Source: Nitratireductor sp. (lineage in GTDB: Bacteria > Pseudomonadota > Alphaproteobacteria > Rhizobiales > Rhizobiaceae). From it: DNA of 64,000 nucleotides. A program made the position numbers and the translations under genes. The stretch spans positions 1,203,928 through 1,267,927 of the forward strand of contig NZ_CP051236.1 of the NCBI RefSeq assembly GCF_017794765.1, written 5' to 3'. Position 1 is the stretch's first letter. The number at the start of each line of letters is the position of its first letter. The notes beneath the pieces are model-generated. The model saw nothing but the letters and a program-made list of their open reading frames with translations. It did not search any database and was not told where the DNA came from. Positions 26,393 through 35,619 of the stretch are shown in pieces.

Positions 26393-26767
26393 CTAGGTGG
26401 CCGCTCGCACCAGACGCAGCACCATCGAGAATGCGAAGAACCCGCAGCCGACCTGCAGGCTCAGGGCGGCAAAGCGCAGATAGATGTCTTTCAGTATTGC
26501 GATAAACACCTTTGCGCCCGATCGCCCGACCGGGCGCGCATCTGGATTGAGATGCATCCAGACCTCGGTCTTCTTGGGGTTCTGTTTGGCAAGCGCATAA
26601 GCCTTGAGTATCAGAAGTTCGGACATGATGAGCGTCATCAGGGCTCCGGCACTGAAAGCGAGAATCAGGTCGAACGAAAAGCTCAGCATCACCAGCCCGA
26701 TGGCGAATGCGCCGAACATCACGGCGCGTCCGATGCAGAATAGGGCTACCTTGTGGATTTTCTCCAT
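26393..26767 (-). CDS. Small inner-membrane protein, function unknown
   Basis: A 124-residue protein with three hydrophobic stretches: GRAVMFGAFAIGLVMLSFSF, ILAFSAGALMTLIMSELLIL, and a C-terminal LSLQVGCGFFAFSMVLRL. A conserved-looking polar middle (KQNPKKTEVWMHLNPDARP) lies between. The ATG at 26767 is preferred to 26827 because the membrane region begins ten residues later. Resembles rhizobial proteins of unknown function. It is divergent from the response-regulator gene. Confidence 0.72.
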   Translation of the reverse strand: MEKIHKVALFCIGRAVMFGAFAIGLVMLSFSFDLILAFSAGALMTLIMSELLILKAYALAKQNPKKTEVWMHLNPDARPVGRSGAKVFIAILKDIYLRFAALSLQVGCGFFAFSMVLRLVRAAT

Positions 26768-26936
26768 AGCAGGCTCACGGGTTTTCACCCTCCGGCCGAG
26801 TCTGTGGCATAGATCTGGGGCAGACAAGTAAATCTTCCGCGAGCATTTTGGCGAGTGGTGGAGCGTCTGGCCTTGGCAGAGCTTGAAATGATGGCTATTC
26901 CCCGCATAATCGCACCGAGACCCGCGGCGGAAGAAG

Positions 26937-27623
26937 ATGACAATAAAGCAGCGGGCGCGGGAGGGACTTTTGGCATCGGGCTATAGATTTCTGGTCGCCG
27001 ACGACCATCCTCTGTTTCGGGGAGCGTTGAAAGGCGCTCTTTCCGGACTCGACGATGCATGCAAGATACTCGAAGCAGGCGACTTCGAAGGCGCGAAGGC
27101 GTTGGTGGATGACAACATCGACCTCGTCCTGCTCGACCTCACCATGCCCGGCGTGAGCGGTCTTTCCGGATTGATCGCCTTGCGTGGAATGAATGCGGTG
27201 GTGCCCATCGTTGTTGTTTCTGCTCGCGACGATCCCGAAACCATCCGACGGGCGCTGGAGCTGGGCGCTTCCGGTTTCATCTCGAAATCGTCAGGCATGG
27301 ACGAGATCAGAACGGCGGTTCGCACGATTCTGGACGGCGGCATCTACACCCCCGCCGACATCGATCTGGGAGCCGAAGCCGATCCGGAGATCGCCGACCT
27401 TATCAGCCGCCTTCAAACCCTGACACCGCAACAGACCAGGGTGCTGAGCATGTTGGCTGAAGGGCTCTTAAACAAGCAGATCGCCTATGAGCTCAACGTA
27501 TCCGAAGCCACGATCAAGGCGCATGTATCGGCCGTTCTGCAAAAGCTTAACGTGGACAGCCGCACCCAGGCTGTCATTCGTCTGTCCAGGATAGGCGCTG
27601 ATACCATCGTCACCGAAAACTGA
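26937..27623 (+). CDS. LuxR-type response regulator (CrbR/ErdR-like)
   Basis: A 228-residue two-component regulator. Receiver domain with acidic pocket D22-D23 and phosphoacceptor D67 (LVLLDLTMPGVSG), followed by a LuxR/NarL helix-turn-helix at about 155-215 (LTPQQTRVLSMLAEGLLNKQIA, then VSEATIKAHVSAVLQKLNV). It converges with the hybrid kinase gene with only eight bases between the stops. In other proteobacteria a kinase of exactly that architecture works with such a regulator to activate acetyl-CoA synthetase and acetate use; acs itself is not in this window. The pairing is inferred from position and family knowledge. Confidence 0.9.
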   Translation: MTIKQRAREGLLASGYRFLVADDHPLFRGALKGALSGLDDACKILEAGDFEGAKALVDDNIDLVLLDLTMPGVSGLSGLIALRGMNAVVPIVVVSARDDPETIRRALELGASGFISKSSGMDEIRTAVRTILDGGIYTPADIDLGAEADPEIADLISRLQTLTPQQTRVLSMLAEGLLNKQIAYELNVSEATIKAHVSAVLQKLNVDSRTQAVIRLSRIGADTIVTEN

Positions 27624-27631
27624 CCCGAGAG

Positions 27632-30600
27632 CTACTCCGCTGCGGCGAGCATCTGGCGGCATCGCATGAGCAGCGTGCGCAGCGAGGCCGGGCGCAAAGG
27701 CTTGTTCAGCACCATGGCTGTCAAGGCTTCGGCCTCGGCGCGCACCTCGTTGGAGCGATCAGCCGTTATCAGGATTGCCGGTATCGTGCCCCCGTACCGG
27801 CTTCGCAAGGCCACGATCACGTCGAGCCCCACTTCATTGTCGAGATGATAGTCGGCGAGGATGATGTTTGGAGGGCTGCCGGAAAAATCGGGAAGGGAAG
27901 ATGATCCGGTTGCCGTTGCAACGACACAGCCCCAGCCTTCGAGGAGACGACGCATCCCATCGAGGATGCGTGGATCATTGTCGATGCACAACACGCGCAA
28001 ACCTTCCAGCATCGTTTGCTGGATAGCGGTCGGGCGTGGGGGAATGTCAGCCGCGCTGGCTCTGCTGAAACTGATAGGAATGATGACCGAGAAGCGTGTG
28101 CCGCCGTCGATCTGGGAATCGAGACGTATCTCCATGTTCAGAACGCGTGCGATGCGGTCGACGATCGACAGGCCGAGGCCCAGCCCCTGTGCCTGACGCA
28201 CGCCTTCCTCCAGCCGTGTGAATTCGCGAAACACCGTGTTCAGCTTGTCGGAGGCGATTCCGATGCCGGTGTCGATAACCTGCAGCTCGAGCAACTCGCC
28301 GCGCCGCCGCACCCCCACAAGGACGCGACCGCTGGGCGTGTACTTGATTGCGTTGGAGACAAGGTTCTGAACAAGGCGGCGAAGCAGGTTCCGGTCGGTG
28401 TTCACAGTCAGAGTTGAAGGAACGATGGTGAGCTTCAGCCCTTTTTCCTCAGCCAGCGGCATGAAATCCGTTGTCAGCTGGCGCATCAGCCCATCCAGCT
28501 GAAACACGCTCGGAGAGGGTTTGAGCGCCCCGGTATCCAGACGCGAGATGTCGAGCACGGCGCCGAGGATCGCCTCTACCGAATCGAGCGACGATTCGAT
28601 GTTGCTCACATACTCGCGGGTCTCCCCGCCTTCTGCGCGTTCCATGAGCGACGAGCAATAGAGGCGGGCAGCATTGAGGGGCTGGAGAATGTCGTGGCCG
28701 GCCGCTGCCAGAAACCGCGTTTTCCCAAGATTGGCTTCTTCGGCGATTACCTGCGCCTGCGCCAGTTCTTCGTTGACGCGCATCAGTTCCGCTGTGCGAT
28801 CGGCCACACGCTGCTCAAGTGTTTCGTTGATGCGCTTTAGCGCGATGTCCGCCTCCACGCGCGGGGTGATGTCGGTATAGGTGGCGACGATACCGCCATC
28901 GGGCATCGGGTTTGTGCGCAGTTCGATGATGCGGCCGCTCTTCTGGAGCCGGATTTCCCATGGCATCCCAAAGTCGGTGAAGCGGTTCAGTGTCACTGTA
29001 TAGGCATCGAGTGGTATTTCCCCACGCACGGTGAGGAGGTTGACGAACCGATCAAGCGACACGCCGACCTGGCCCATTTCGTCCGGCAGATTGAAAAGCG
29101 TTCTGTATTGCCGGTTCCAGCAGATGAGCTGGAAATCCCTGTCGAAGACCGTGACGCCTTCCTCCATCTGGTCGAGTGCGGTCTGCAGCAGATCGCGATT
29201 GTGCTGCAGTGCCATGGAGGCATCGTCGAGCAGTCTGAGTGCATCACGTGGCGACCGGTCGTTCCTCTGGAAGAGCAGGGACAGAATGAGCCGGGAGGAA
29301 GAGGACCCCACAGCGCTGGCGAGCAATTGTTCTGAAAAGCGCACCAGCGCAATGCCGGTCTGATCGTTGCCGTTGAGACGAACGCCATGGGTGGCTTCAA
29401 ACGTGGCAAAGGAGCGCTCGGTGCGCTCCGCTCCCAGATAGCGAGAGATCGTGTCCTTCAAATCGTTCACGGTGACTGCCGTGCGGAACCGGCGCAGGGT
29501 CGGGATAGGGCCCGTGTCGCGTGGCACGAAGATTGCGGCTTGAATACGCTCGAGCGGTTGTGCGGCGCGTGAAAGAGAACCCAGAACGAAGAAAAGCGTG
29601 TTGACGGCAAGGCTCCACAGCACGCCATGGTTCAGTGGCTCTGCAACGGTTCCGAAAAGGGCTTGTGGTCTGAGCGCGGGTAGACCGAAGAGACCGTCCG
29701 TAATGATGCTGGTGCCTTGCGGGGCAAGGGAGGGGAAAAGCAGCGTGTAGCCCCAGATGGCAAACCCTGCGCCCATGCCCAGCAGAGCGCCGCGAGCGTT
29801 CGCACCACGCCAGATCAGCCCACCGAAGAAGGCCGGTGCAAACTGTGCGATGGCCGCGAAGGAGATAAGGCCTATGGCGGCCAGACGGGTGTTGTGAGTG
29901 GTTTCGCGGTAATAGAGAAACGCCGTGAAAAGGATGATGAAGATCGCTGCGCGGCGGATGTTCAGAATGCTCGCCGACCAGTCGTTCTTTTCGTGATGGT
30001 CAGGACGCAGCAGACGGCGCAGAAACAGCGGTATCACCAGGTCGTTTGAAACCATGATCGAGAGCGCCACACTGGCGACAATGACCATCGCCGTAGCTGC
30101 TGAAAGCCCGCCTATGAAGGCGATCAGTGCGAGAAGGTCATGCCCTGCAAGCAGGGGAAGAGCGAGCACGTAGAGATCCGAATTTGCCTTATCTCCCACC
30201 AGTGCGAGCCCGGCGAAGGCTATCGGGATCACGAACAGGTTGATCAGCACCAGATAGAGCGGGAAAAGCCAGCTGGCAGTCTCAAGCTCCGTAGTGCTGC
30301 GGTTTTCCACGATGGTGACATAGAACTGCCGGGGCAGCATGATGATGGCGAAAGCGCTGAGCGTCGTCATGACGATCCAGGTCGCCAGCGATGTGGGATA
30401 GGTGTACGCCTTCTGTACCTCCGGAAGGCTGCTTACAGCCCGCGCCAGGTCCAGGGGCCCTCCGAAAAAGAAATAGGTGATGGCAATGCCCACCGCGAGG
30501 AAGGCTGCGAGTTTCACGAGGGTCTCAACCGCTACCGCAAGAACCAGCCCCTCCTGATGCTCGGTTGCGTCGGCGTGACGCGTGCCGAACAGAACGGCGA

Positions 30601-31120
30601 AGATTGCCAGGAGAAAGGTCACAATCAACGCCATGTCGCCGACAAAGAAGTCGATGACCGGAGGCGCGCCATCGTAATGTGTCACCATGAGGCTGACGGA
30701 ATCGGAAATCGCCTTCAGCTGGAGCGCGATATATGGAACCGTGCCGAAGGTGGCGATCAGCGTTGCCACTGATGCGACGGCGAAGCTTTTCCCGTAGCGG
30801 GCCGCCAGGAAGTCCGCGATGGAGGTGATCTTTTCGGATTTCGCAAGCCGAATGATGCGCTTGAGGATCGGGAAACCGAACAGGAAAACCAGCACCGGGC
30901 CGATATAGATGGCCAGAAACTCCAGTCCGCGCTCGGAGGCCAGACCCACCGAGCCGAAGAATGTCCAGGATGTGCAGTAGATAGCGATGCTGAGCGCATA
31001 GATGTAGGGGCGCGAGCCAAGCCCGCCCTGACGGGCAGCCCGAATGTCGCCGACGCTTGCTATGAAGAAGAGCAGCGTCACATAGGCAACGGCTATGATT
31101 GCGATGACCCAGCCCTGCAC
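27632..31120 (-). CDS. SLC5-fused hybrid sensor histidine kinase (CrbS/MxtR-like)
   Basis: A 1162-residue inner-membrane sensor. Domains: sodium/solute symporter-like region with about 13 helices (1-510), STAC linker (about 550-615), PAS (about 645-755), coiled coil (760-800), dimerisation/phosphoacceptor box [15 protein letters not shown] with H809, ATPase with N-box [14 protein letters not shown]1 DTGIGI and G2 GLGLGLS, and a C-terminal receiver with phosphoacceptor D1090 (IILADYHLD). This order matches CrbS/MxtR kinases that regulate acetate metabolism. The transporter part may sense or carry a small carboxylate. The partner is probably the LuxR-type regulator at 26937, and the receiver could modulate phosphate flow. 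Confidence 0.92.
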   Translation of the reverse strand: MQGWVIAIIAVAYVTLLFFIASVGDIRAARQGGLGSRPYIYALSIAIYCTSWTFFGSVGLASERGLEFLAIYIGPVLVFLFGFPILKRIIRLAKSEKITSIADFLAARYGKSFAVASVATLIATFGTVPYIALQLKAISDSVSLMVTHYDGAPPVIDFFVGDMALIVTFLLAIFAVLFGTRHADATEHQEGLVLAVAVETLVKLAAFLAVGIAITYFFFGGPLDLARAVSSLPEVQKAYTYPTSLATWIVMTTLSAFAIIMLPRQFYVTIVENRSTTELETASWLFPLYLVLINLFVIPIAFAGLALVGDKANSDLYVLALPLLAGHDLLALIAFIGGLSAATAMVIVASVALSIMVSNDLVIPLFLRRLLRPDHHEKNDWSASILNIRRAAIFIILFTAFLYYRETTHNTRLAAIGLISFAAIAQFAPAFFGGLIWRGANARGALLGMGAGFAIWGYTLLFPSLAPQGTSIITDGLFGLPALRPQALFGTVAEPLNHGVLWSLAVNTLFFVLGSLSRAAQPLERIQAAIFVPRDTGPIPTLRRFRTAVTVNDLKDTISRYLGAERTERSFATFEATHGVRLNGNDQTGIALVRFSEQLLASAVGSSSSRLILSLLFQRNDRSPRDALRLLDDASMALQHNRDLLQTALDQMEEGVTVFDRDFQLICWNRQYRTLFNLPDEMGQVGVSLDRFVNLLTVRGEIPLDAYTVTLNRFTDFGMPWEIRLQKSGRIIELRTNPMPDGGIVATYTDITPRVEADIALKRINETLEQRVADRTAELMRVNEELAQAQVIAEEANLGKTRFLAAAGHDILQPLNAARLYCSSLMERAEGGETREYVSNIESSLDSVEAILGAVLDISRLDTGALKPSPSVFQLDGLMRQLTTDFMPLAEEKGLKLTIVPSTLTVNTDRNLLRRLVQNLVSNAIKYTPSGRVLVGVRRRGELLELQVIDTGIGIASDKLNTVFREFTRLEEGVRQAQGLGLGLSIVDRIARVLNMEIRLDSQIDGGTRFSVIIPISFSRASAADIPPRPTAIQQTMLEGLRVLCIDNDPRILDGMRRLLEGWGCVVATATGSSSLPDFSGSPPNIILADYHLDNEVGLDVIVALRSRYGGTIPAILITADRSNEVRAEAEALTAMVLNKPLRPASLRTLLMRCRQMLAAAE

Positions 31121-31320
31121 CGGTCGCGATTCTCCTCCTCACAGGTCCATTGAAAGGCAAACACAGGCCAGGTTGCGTGTCCAATGCTTCTTTCGGTGAA
31201 TGTGCTTGCGGAAACGATCGAATGGTTTTTGTTGCGCTTTCCACGCGTGACGCTTCTACTGTTCAGGTGTTGGCGGCCTATGAGTCGCCGGGGTTGCAGC
31301 TAGATTGGGGAGATACCCTT

Positions 31321-31737
31321 ATGATGAAGGAATTTCGGGAGTTCATTGCACGAGGCAATGTGATGGACCTCGCGGTCGGCGTGATCATTGGCGGCGCGTT
31401 CGGTCTCATTGTGAAATCGTTGACCGATGACATTATCATGCCGCTCATCGGGGCCATCTTCGGTGGCTTCGATTTTTCCAACTATTTCATGCCGCTTTCT
31501 TCCTCCGTCACCGCCACCACTCTGGAGGCCGCGCGGGAGCAGGGGGCTGTGTTTGCCTACGGCAATTTTCTCACTGTCGTCGTCAACTTCCTGATCCTGG
31601 CATGGATCATCTTCCTCATGGTGAAAGGCGTGAATTCACTGCGCCGGAAGGAAGCCGAAAAGCCGGCAGAGCCCGAGGCTCCGCCCGCAGACGTTCAGCT
31701 TCTTACGGAAATCCGCGATCTTTTGTCGAAAAAGTAG
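31321..31737 (+). CDS. mscL: Large-conductance mechanosensitive channel MscL
   Basis: A 138-residue homopentameric channel that opens under membrane tension during hypo-osmotic shock. Both membrane helices are clear ([21 protein letters not shown] and [21 protein letters not shown]). The N-terminal [11 protein letters not shown] helix and the C-terminal bundle ending [11 protein letters not shown] are typical. GGGGAG lies just upstream of 31321; a second ATG follows directly. The longer frame to 31150 is not needed. A strong hairpin terminator follows at 31778-31813. Confidence 0.96.
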   Translation: MMKEFREFIARGNVMDLAVGVIIGGAFGLIVKSLTDDIIMPLIGAIFGGFDFSNYFMPLSSSVTATTLEAAREQGAVFAYGNFLTVVVNFLILAWIIFLMVKGVNSLRRKEAEKPAEPEAPPADVQLLTEIRDLLSKK

Positions 31738-31777
31738 CGCTTTTTCGCGGTTTCGCCGAAAACGGATGAGAAAAATC

Positions 31778-31813
31778 GAAAACGCCGTCGAACGAAAATT
31801 CGACGGCGTTTTC
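31778..31813. terminator. Bidirectional terminator between mscL and hemA
   Basis: Perfect 15-bp stem (GAAAACGCCGTCGAA paired with TTCGACGGCGTTTTC) and a 6-nt loop. The T-rich 3' arm on either strand supplies the U-run, so it can terminate both mscL (plus) and hemA (minus). Confidence 0.9.
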
Positions 31814-31837
31814 GTTGTTTACATTGAAGAAATCAGC

Positions 31838-33115
31838 TCACCCGCCGGATTTCGGCACCAGAAGCGAGACTACACGTTCGGACTTCGCCTGCTGAGGCTG
31901 ATCCGCTTCCTTGAACGGAATGCCGAGCGCTTCCCAGGTTTCCAGAAGCGCATCGCGCAGGGTCTCGATCAGCCCGTCGTCATGAAATGGCGTCGGCGTG
32001 ATGCGCAGCCGCTCCGTTCCGCGCGGCACTGTCGGATAATTGATCGGCTGGATGTAGATCCCGTGCTTTTCAAGCAAACGGTCAGAGGCCTGCTTGCACA
32101 GTTCGGGATCGCCGACGAGCAAAGGAACGATATGCGTCTGAGACGGCATCACCGGCAGACCGGCGGCCAGCAGCCCCTCCTTGGTCCGTTGCGCCTGGCG
32201 TTTTTGCGCCTCCCGCTCGACGGATGAGGATTTGAGATGACGGATCGATGCAGTTGCCGCCGCCGCGATGGCCGGTGGCAGGGCGGTAGTAAAGATGAAG
32301 CCGGAGGCATACGAGCGCACCGCGTCGATGACGGCACCCGAACCCGTGATATAGCCGCCGATAACGCCAAAACCCTTGGCAAGCGTTCCCTCGATGACGT
32401 CGATACGATGCGCGAGCCCGTCGCGCTCGGTGATGCCGCCGCCGCGCGCGCCATACATGCCGACGGCGTGGACCTCGTCGATGTAAGTCATGGCATTGTA
32501 CTTGTCGGCCAGGTCGGCAATCGCCTCAATGGGCGCGATATCACCGTCCATGGAGTAAACGGATTCAAAAACGATCAGCTTTGCCCGGCTGGGGTCGGCT
32601 TCTTTCAGAAGGCTTTCAAGATGGCCGACATCGTTGTGGCGGAAGATTTTCTTTTCCGCACCAGACCTGCGCACTCCCTCGATCATGGAGGCGTGGTTCA
32701 GCTCGTCGGACAGAACCAGACAATTGGGCAAAAGGCGGGCGATGGTCGAGATGGAGGCTTCATTGGAGATGAAGCCGGACGTGAAAACGAGACCGGCTTC
32801 CTTCCCGTGAAGATCCGCGAGCTCGGCTTCTAGCTCCACCAGCGGGTGGTTGGTCCCGGAGATGTTGCGCGTGCCGCCGGCGCCTGCACCCATCGAGCCC
32901 GCGGCCTGCTGCATGGCGGAAATCACGCACTCATGCTGGCCCATGCCGAGATAATCGTTCGAGCACCAGACAGTGATCTCGCGCGTCTCTTCGCCGGACC
33001 GCCAGATGGCGCGCGGAAACGCGCCGACGATCCGCTCAAGGTCGGCGAAAACGCGATAACGGCGTTCAGCGTGAAGTTGATCGATCGCTTCTGAGAAAAA
33101 ACGCTGGTAATTCAT
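31838..33115 (-). CDS. hemA: 5-aminolevulinate synthase
   Basis: Condenses glycine and succinyl-CoA to 5-aminolevulinate (Shemin pathway of tetrapyrrole synthesis), a pyridoxal-phosphate enzyme characteristic of Alphaproteobacteria. The 425 residues begin [23 protein letters not shown]. Family motifs: [48 protein letters not shown], and the PLP-lysine region [15 protein letters not shown]. The ATG at 33115 has AGGAAGG upstream and replaces a longer frame from 33193. It is a single-gene unit. Confidence 0.97.
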   Translation of the reverse strand: MNYQRFFSEAIDQLHAERRYRVFADLERIVGAFPRAIWRSGEETREITVWCSNDYLGMGQHECVISAMQQAAGSMGAGAGGTRNISGTNHPLVELEAELADLHGKEAGLVFTSGFISNEASISTIARLLPNCLVLSDELNHASMIEGVRRSGAEKKIFRHNDVGHLESLLKEADPSRAKLIVFESVYSMDGDIAPIEAIADLADKYNAMTYIDEVHAVGMYGARGGGITERDGLAHRIDVIEGTLAKGFGVIGGYITGSGAVIDAVRSYASGFIFTTALPPAIAAAATASIRHLKSSSVEREAQKRQAQRTKEGLLAAGLPVMPSQTHIVPLLVGDPELCKQASDRLLEKHGIYIQPINYPTVPRGTERLRITPTPFHDDGLIETLRDALLETWEALGIPFKEADQPQQAKSERVVSLLVPKSGG

Positions 33116-33249
33116 TGAACCTTCCTGCTGTGCGGCGCGATCATAATCGCGCACCCGGTCTGCGTCCATTGCGTGTTTCGGGCAAATTGACACGTCTGTG
33201 TGACGTGGCCTTGCGCTCGATCAATTTTAACCCGTGCGCGCAGTCGCGC

Positions 33250-33750
33250 TCAGTGCTGGAGGGGGTGTTTCTGCAGGTCGTCGCCAGGTGCCATCATGTC
33301 GGCAATGGTTGTCAGGGATGAAATAAGCTGGCCTCGGCGTTCCGGAGAGAGAGCTGCAAATCGCCGGGCGAAAGCGTCGCCCATCGGCTCGGGCGCGCGC
33401 ATTAACAGCCCACGGCCTTGATCCGTCAGCCGGGTGTGGACCACACGTCGGTCGTTGCGAGACCGATAGCGCTCCACCACTTGCCGCGCTTCCAGATTGT
33501 CGAGGATGGTGATCACGGTCGCCGCACTCAAATCGACATGGGCCGACAAAACCGTCGTTGTGACCTCCCCCAGCGCCGCGATTGCCTTGAGGATGATCAG
33601 CTGCGGCGCCGTGAGGCCGATCTGCTTGGCAAGCGCTCTGGATTGCACATCGTTGGCACGTACGATGCGGCGGATGCACTTTTCCACCCCTCGTAACTCC
33701 TCGTCACGGAACCCGTTGGTGACTTTGTCAGTTGTCGTCTCGGAAGTCAT
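33250..33750 (-). CDS. MarR-family transcriptional regulator
   Basis: A 166-residue winged-helix repressor or activator. Visible: the recognition region SAHVDLSAATVITILDNLEARQVV and the wing with the DxR-type motif RYRSRNDRRVVHTRLTDQG. Start ATG at 33750 (MTSETTTDK); the frame is open to 33822 but that would cross the palindrome. It is divergent from the NAGGN osmolyte operon (90 bases between starts), which it most likely controls through the palindrome at 33777-33788. An added N-terminal helix of about 30 residues is longer than in many relatives. Confidence 0.88.
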   Translation of the reverse strand: MTSETTTDKVTNGFRDEELRGVEKCIRRIVRANDVQSRALAKQIGLTAPQLIILKAIAALGEVTTTVLSAHVDLSAATVITILDNLEARQVVERYRSRNDRRVVHTRLTDQGRGLLMRAPEPMGDAFARRFAALSPERRGQLISSLTTIADMMAPGDDLQKHPLQH

Positions 33751-33776
33751 GCGGACGCCATTAATTTGACATCTAA

Positions 33777-33788
33777 TAGTTATAACTA
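33777..33788. promoter_or_regulatory. Candidate MarR operator (12-bp perfect palindrome)
   Basis: TAGTTATAACTA is a perfect palindrome in an AT-rich island between the divergent marR and asnO-type genes. It lies 26 bases before the MarR start and 52 before the asparagine-synthase-like start, where a MarR dimer could block both promoters. MarR proteins typically bind short AT-rich palindromes. The assignment is inference. Confidence 0.55.
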
Positions 33789-33840
33789 TAACTAAAATAC
33801 GCTCCGACGCAACGACAAACAAGGGATCAGATCGCTATCC

Positions 33841-35616
33841 ATGTGCGGAATCTGCGGAGAACTGCGGCTTGATGGCCGCCCTGCCTCACCTGTCGCTCTT
33901 TCGAAAATGATGGACTGTCTTGCGCCGCGCGGACCTGACGGCGCCGGCGCCGTCATTCATGGCAGCGCGGCGTTCGGCCATCGGCGGCTGAAAATCATCG
34001 ATCTGTCGGAAAAGGCCCGGCAGCCCATGGAAGATGCCGAACTGGGCCTCACCATCGCCTTCAACGGCTGCATCTACAACTATCCCGAATTGCGCGCGGA
34101 GCTGGAAAGCAGAGGCTATCGCTTCTTCTCCACCGGCGATACCGAGGTCATCCTCAAAGCCTGGCACGCCTGGGGCGAAGATTGTGTGAACCGGTTTCAC
34201 GGCATGTTTGCCTTTGTTCTCCGGGAACGTGAGACGGGTCGCGTGGTGATGGCGCGAGACCGTTTCGGCATCAAGCCGCTCTATCTGGCGGAAACGCCGG
34301 AACGTATTCGCTTCGCCTCCTCGCTTCCAGCCCTGTTGGCAGCCGGGGACGTGGACACGTCCATCGATCGCCATGCGCTGCATCACTACATGACATTCCA
34401 CGCGGTCGTCCCCCCGCCGCGCACCATCCTCAATGGCGTGAAGAAACTTCCCCCCGCCACCATCCGGATCATCGAAGCCGATGGTAAGCAGCGGGATCGG
34501 GTCTATTGGGATCCGCCCTTCGCGCGCGATCCCGAAATGGCTGCGCTTTCTCCGGATGAATGGCGGGACCGGACCCTGGAAGCCCTGCGTCTTGCCGTCA
34601 AGCGCCGCATGGTGGCCGACGTTCCGGTAGGCGTCCTGCTTTCGGGGGGTGTGGATTCCAGCCTCATCGTCGGGCTTCTCGCCGAGGCCGGCCAGAAGGG
34701 TCTCATGACCTTCTCCGTCGGTTTCGAGGAGGCCAATGGCGAAAAGGGCGATGAATTCATTTATTCCGATCTGATCGCCAAAGAATTCGGCACCGATCAC
34801 CACAAGATCTTCGTGCCGTCGGCCGATCTGATGGATGCGCTACCGGGCACGTTTGCGGCCATGTCGGAACCCATGGTCTCTTACGACAATGTCGGCTTCT
34901 ATCTCCTCTCCAAGGAAGTATCGAAACACATCAAGGTCGTGCAGTCGGGGCAGGGCGCCGACGAAATTTTCGGTGGCTATCACTGGTATCCGCCGTTGAT
35001 GAGCTCCAATGATGTGGTGGACGATTACGCCAGGGTCTTTTTCGATCGTTCGCACGAAACCCTGAGCAGGCAGCTCTCGCCTGAGTGGATCGCGGATCGT
35101 GATGCAAGCCGCGAACTCGTGTCGGCACATCTCACGCGAGCAGGGGCCGATACTCCGGTCGACGCCGCGCTGCGGCTCGATTCCACCGTCATGCTCGTCG
35201 ATGATCCGGTCAAGCGGGTCGACAACATGACCATGGCCTGGGGGCTTGAGGCACGGGTGCCTTTCCTCGATCATGAACTGGTGGAGCTAGCTGCCCGCAT
35301 CCCGCCCGAAGAAAAGCTCAAACAGGGCGGGAAGGGTGTGCTGAAAGAGGTCGCGAGGCAGGTAGTGCCAAACGAGGTCATCGACCGGAAAAAGGGTTAT
35401 TTCCCGGTGCCGCAACTTAAATATGTCGATGGGCCCTATCTCGACATGGTGCGCGATGCGCTATCGTCGCAGTCGGCGCGTGAGCGCGGCCTGTTCCGTC
35501 AGGACTATCTGGATACGCTGTACGCCGCGCCGGCTGATCACATTACGCCCTTGCGCGGTTCCGAACTCTGGCAGGTAGGGCTGCTCGAACTCTGGCTGCA
35601 AACCCACGGGGTGTGA
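33841..35616 (+). CDS. asnO: N-acetylglutaminylglutamine amidotransferase (asparagine-synthase family)
   Basis: A 591-residue glutamine-dependent amidotransferase. Class II glutaminase domain with nucleophile Cys2 (MCGICGELRL) and the RGPDGAG and FNGCIYNYPELR motifs, followed by an asparagine-synthase ATP-pyrophosphatase domain (PVGVLLSGGVDSSLIVGLL; later GQGADEIFGGYHWYP). With the neighbouring GNAT/ATP-grasp and M42 genes it forms the known set for the osmoprotectant N-acetylglutaminylglutamine amide, described in Sinorhizobium and Pseudomonas. This protein would make the terminal amide. The next gene starts three bases after its stop. Confidence 0.93.
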   Translation: MCGICGELRLDGRPASPVALSKMMDCLAPRGPDGAGAVIHGSAAFGHRRLKIIDLSEKARQPMEDAELGLTIAFNGCIYNYPELRAELESRGYRFFSTGDTEVILKAWHAWGEDCVNRFHGMFAFVLRERETGRVVMARDRFGIKPLYLAETPERIRFASSLPALLAAGDVDTSIDRHALHHYMTFHAVVPPPRTILNGVKKLPPATIRIIEADGKQRDRVYWDPPFARDPEMAALSPDEWRDRTLEALRLAVKRRMVADVPVGVLLSGGVDSSLIVGLLAEAGQKGLMTFSVGFEEANGEKGDEFIYSDLIAKEFGTDHHKIFVPSADLMDALPGTFAAMSEPMVSYDNVGFYLLSKEVSKHIKVVQSGQGADEIFGGYHWYPPLMSSNDVVDDYARVFFDRSHETLSRQLSPEWIADRDASRELVSAHLTRAGADTPVDAALRLDSTVMLVDDPVKRVDNMTMAWGLEARVPFLDHELVELAARIPPEEKLKQGGKGVLKEVARQVVPNEVIDRKKGYFPVPQLKYVDGPYLDMVRDALSSQSARERGLFRQDYLDTLYAAPADHITPLRGSELWQVGLLELWLQTHGV

Positions 35617-35619
35617 CCG

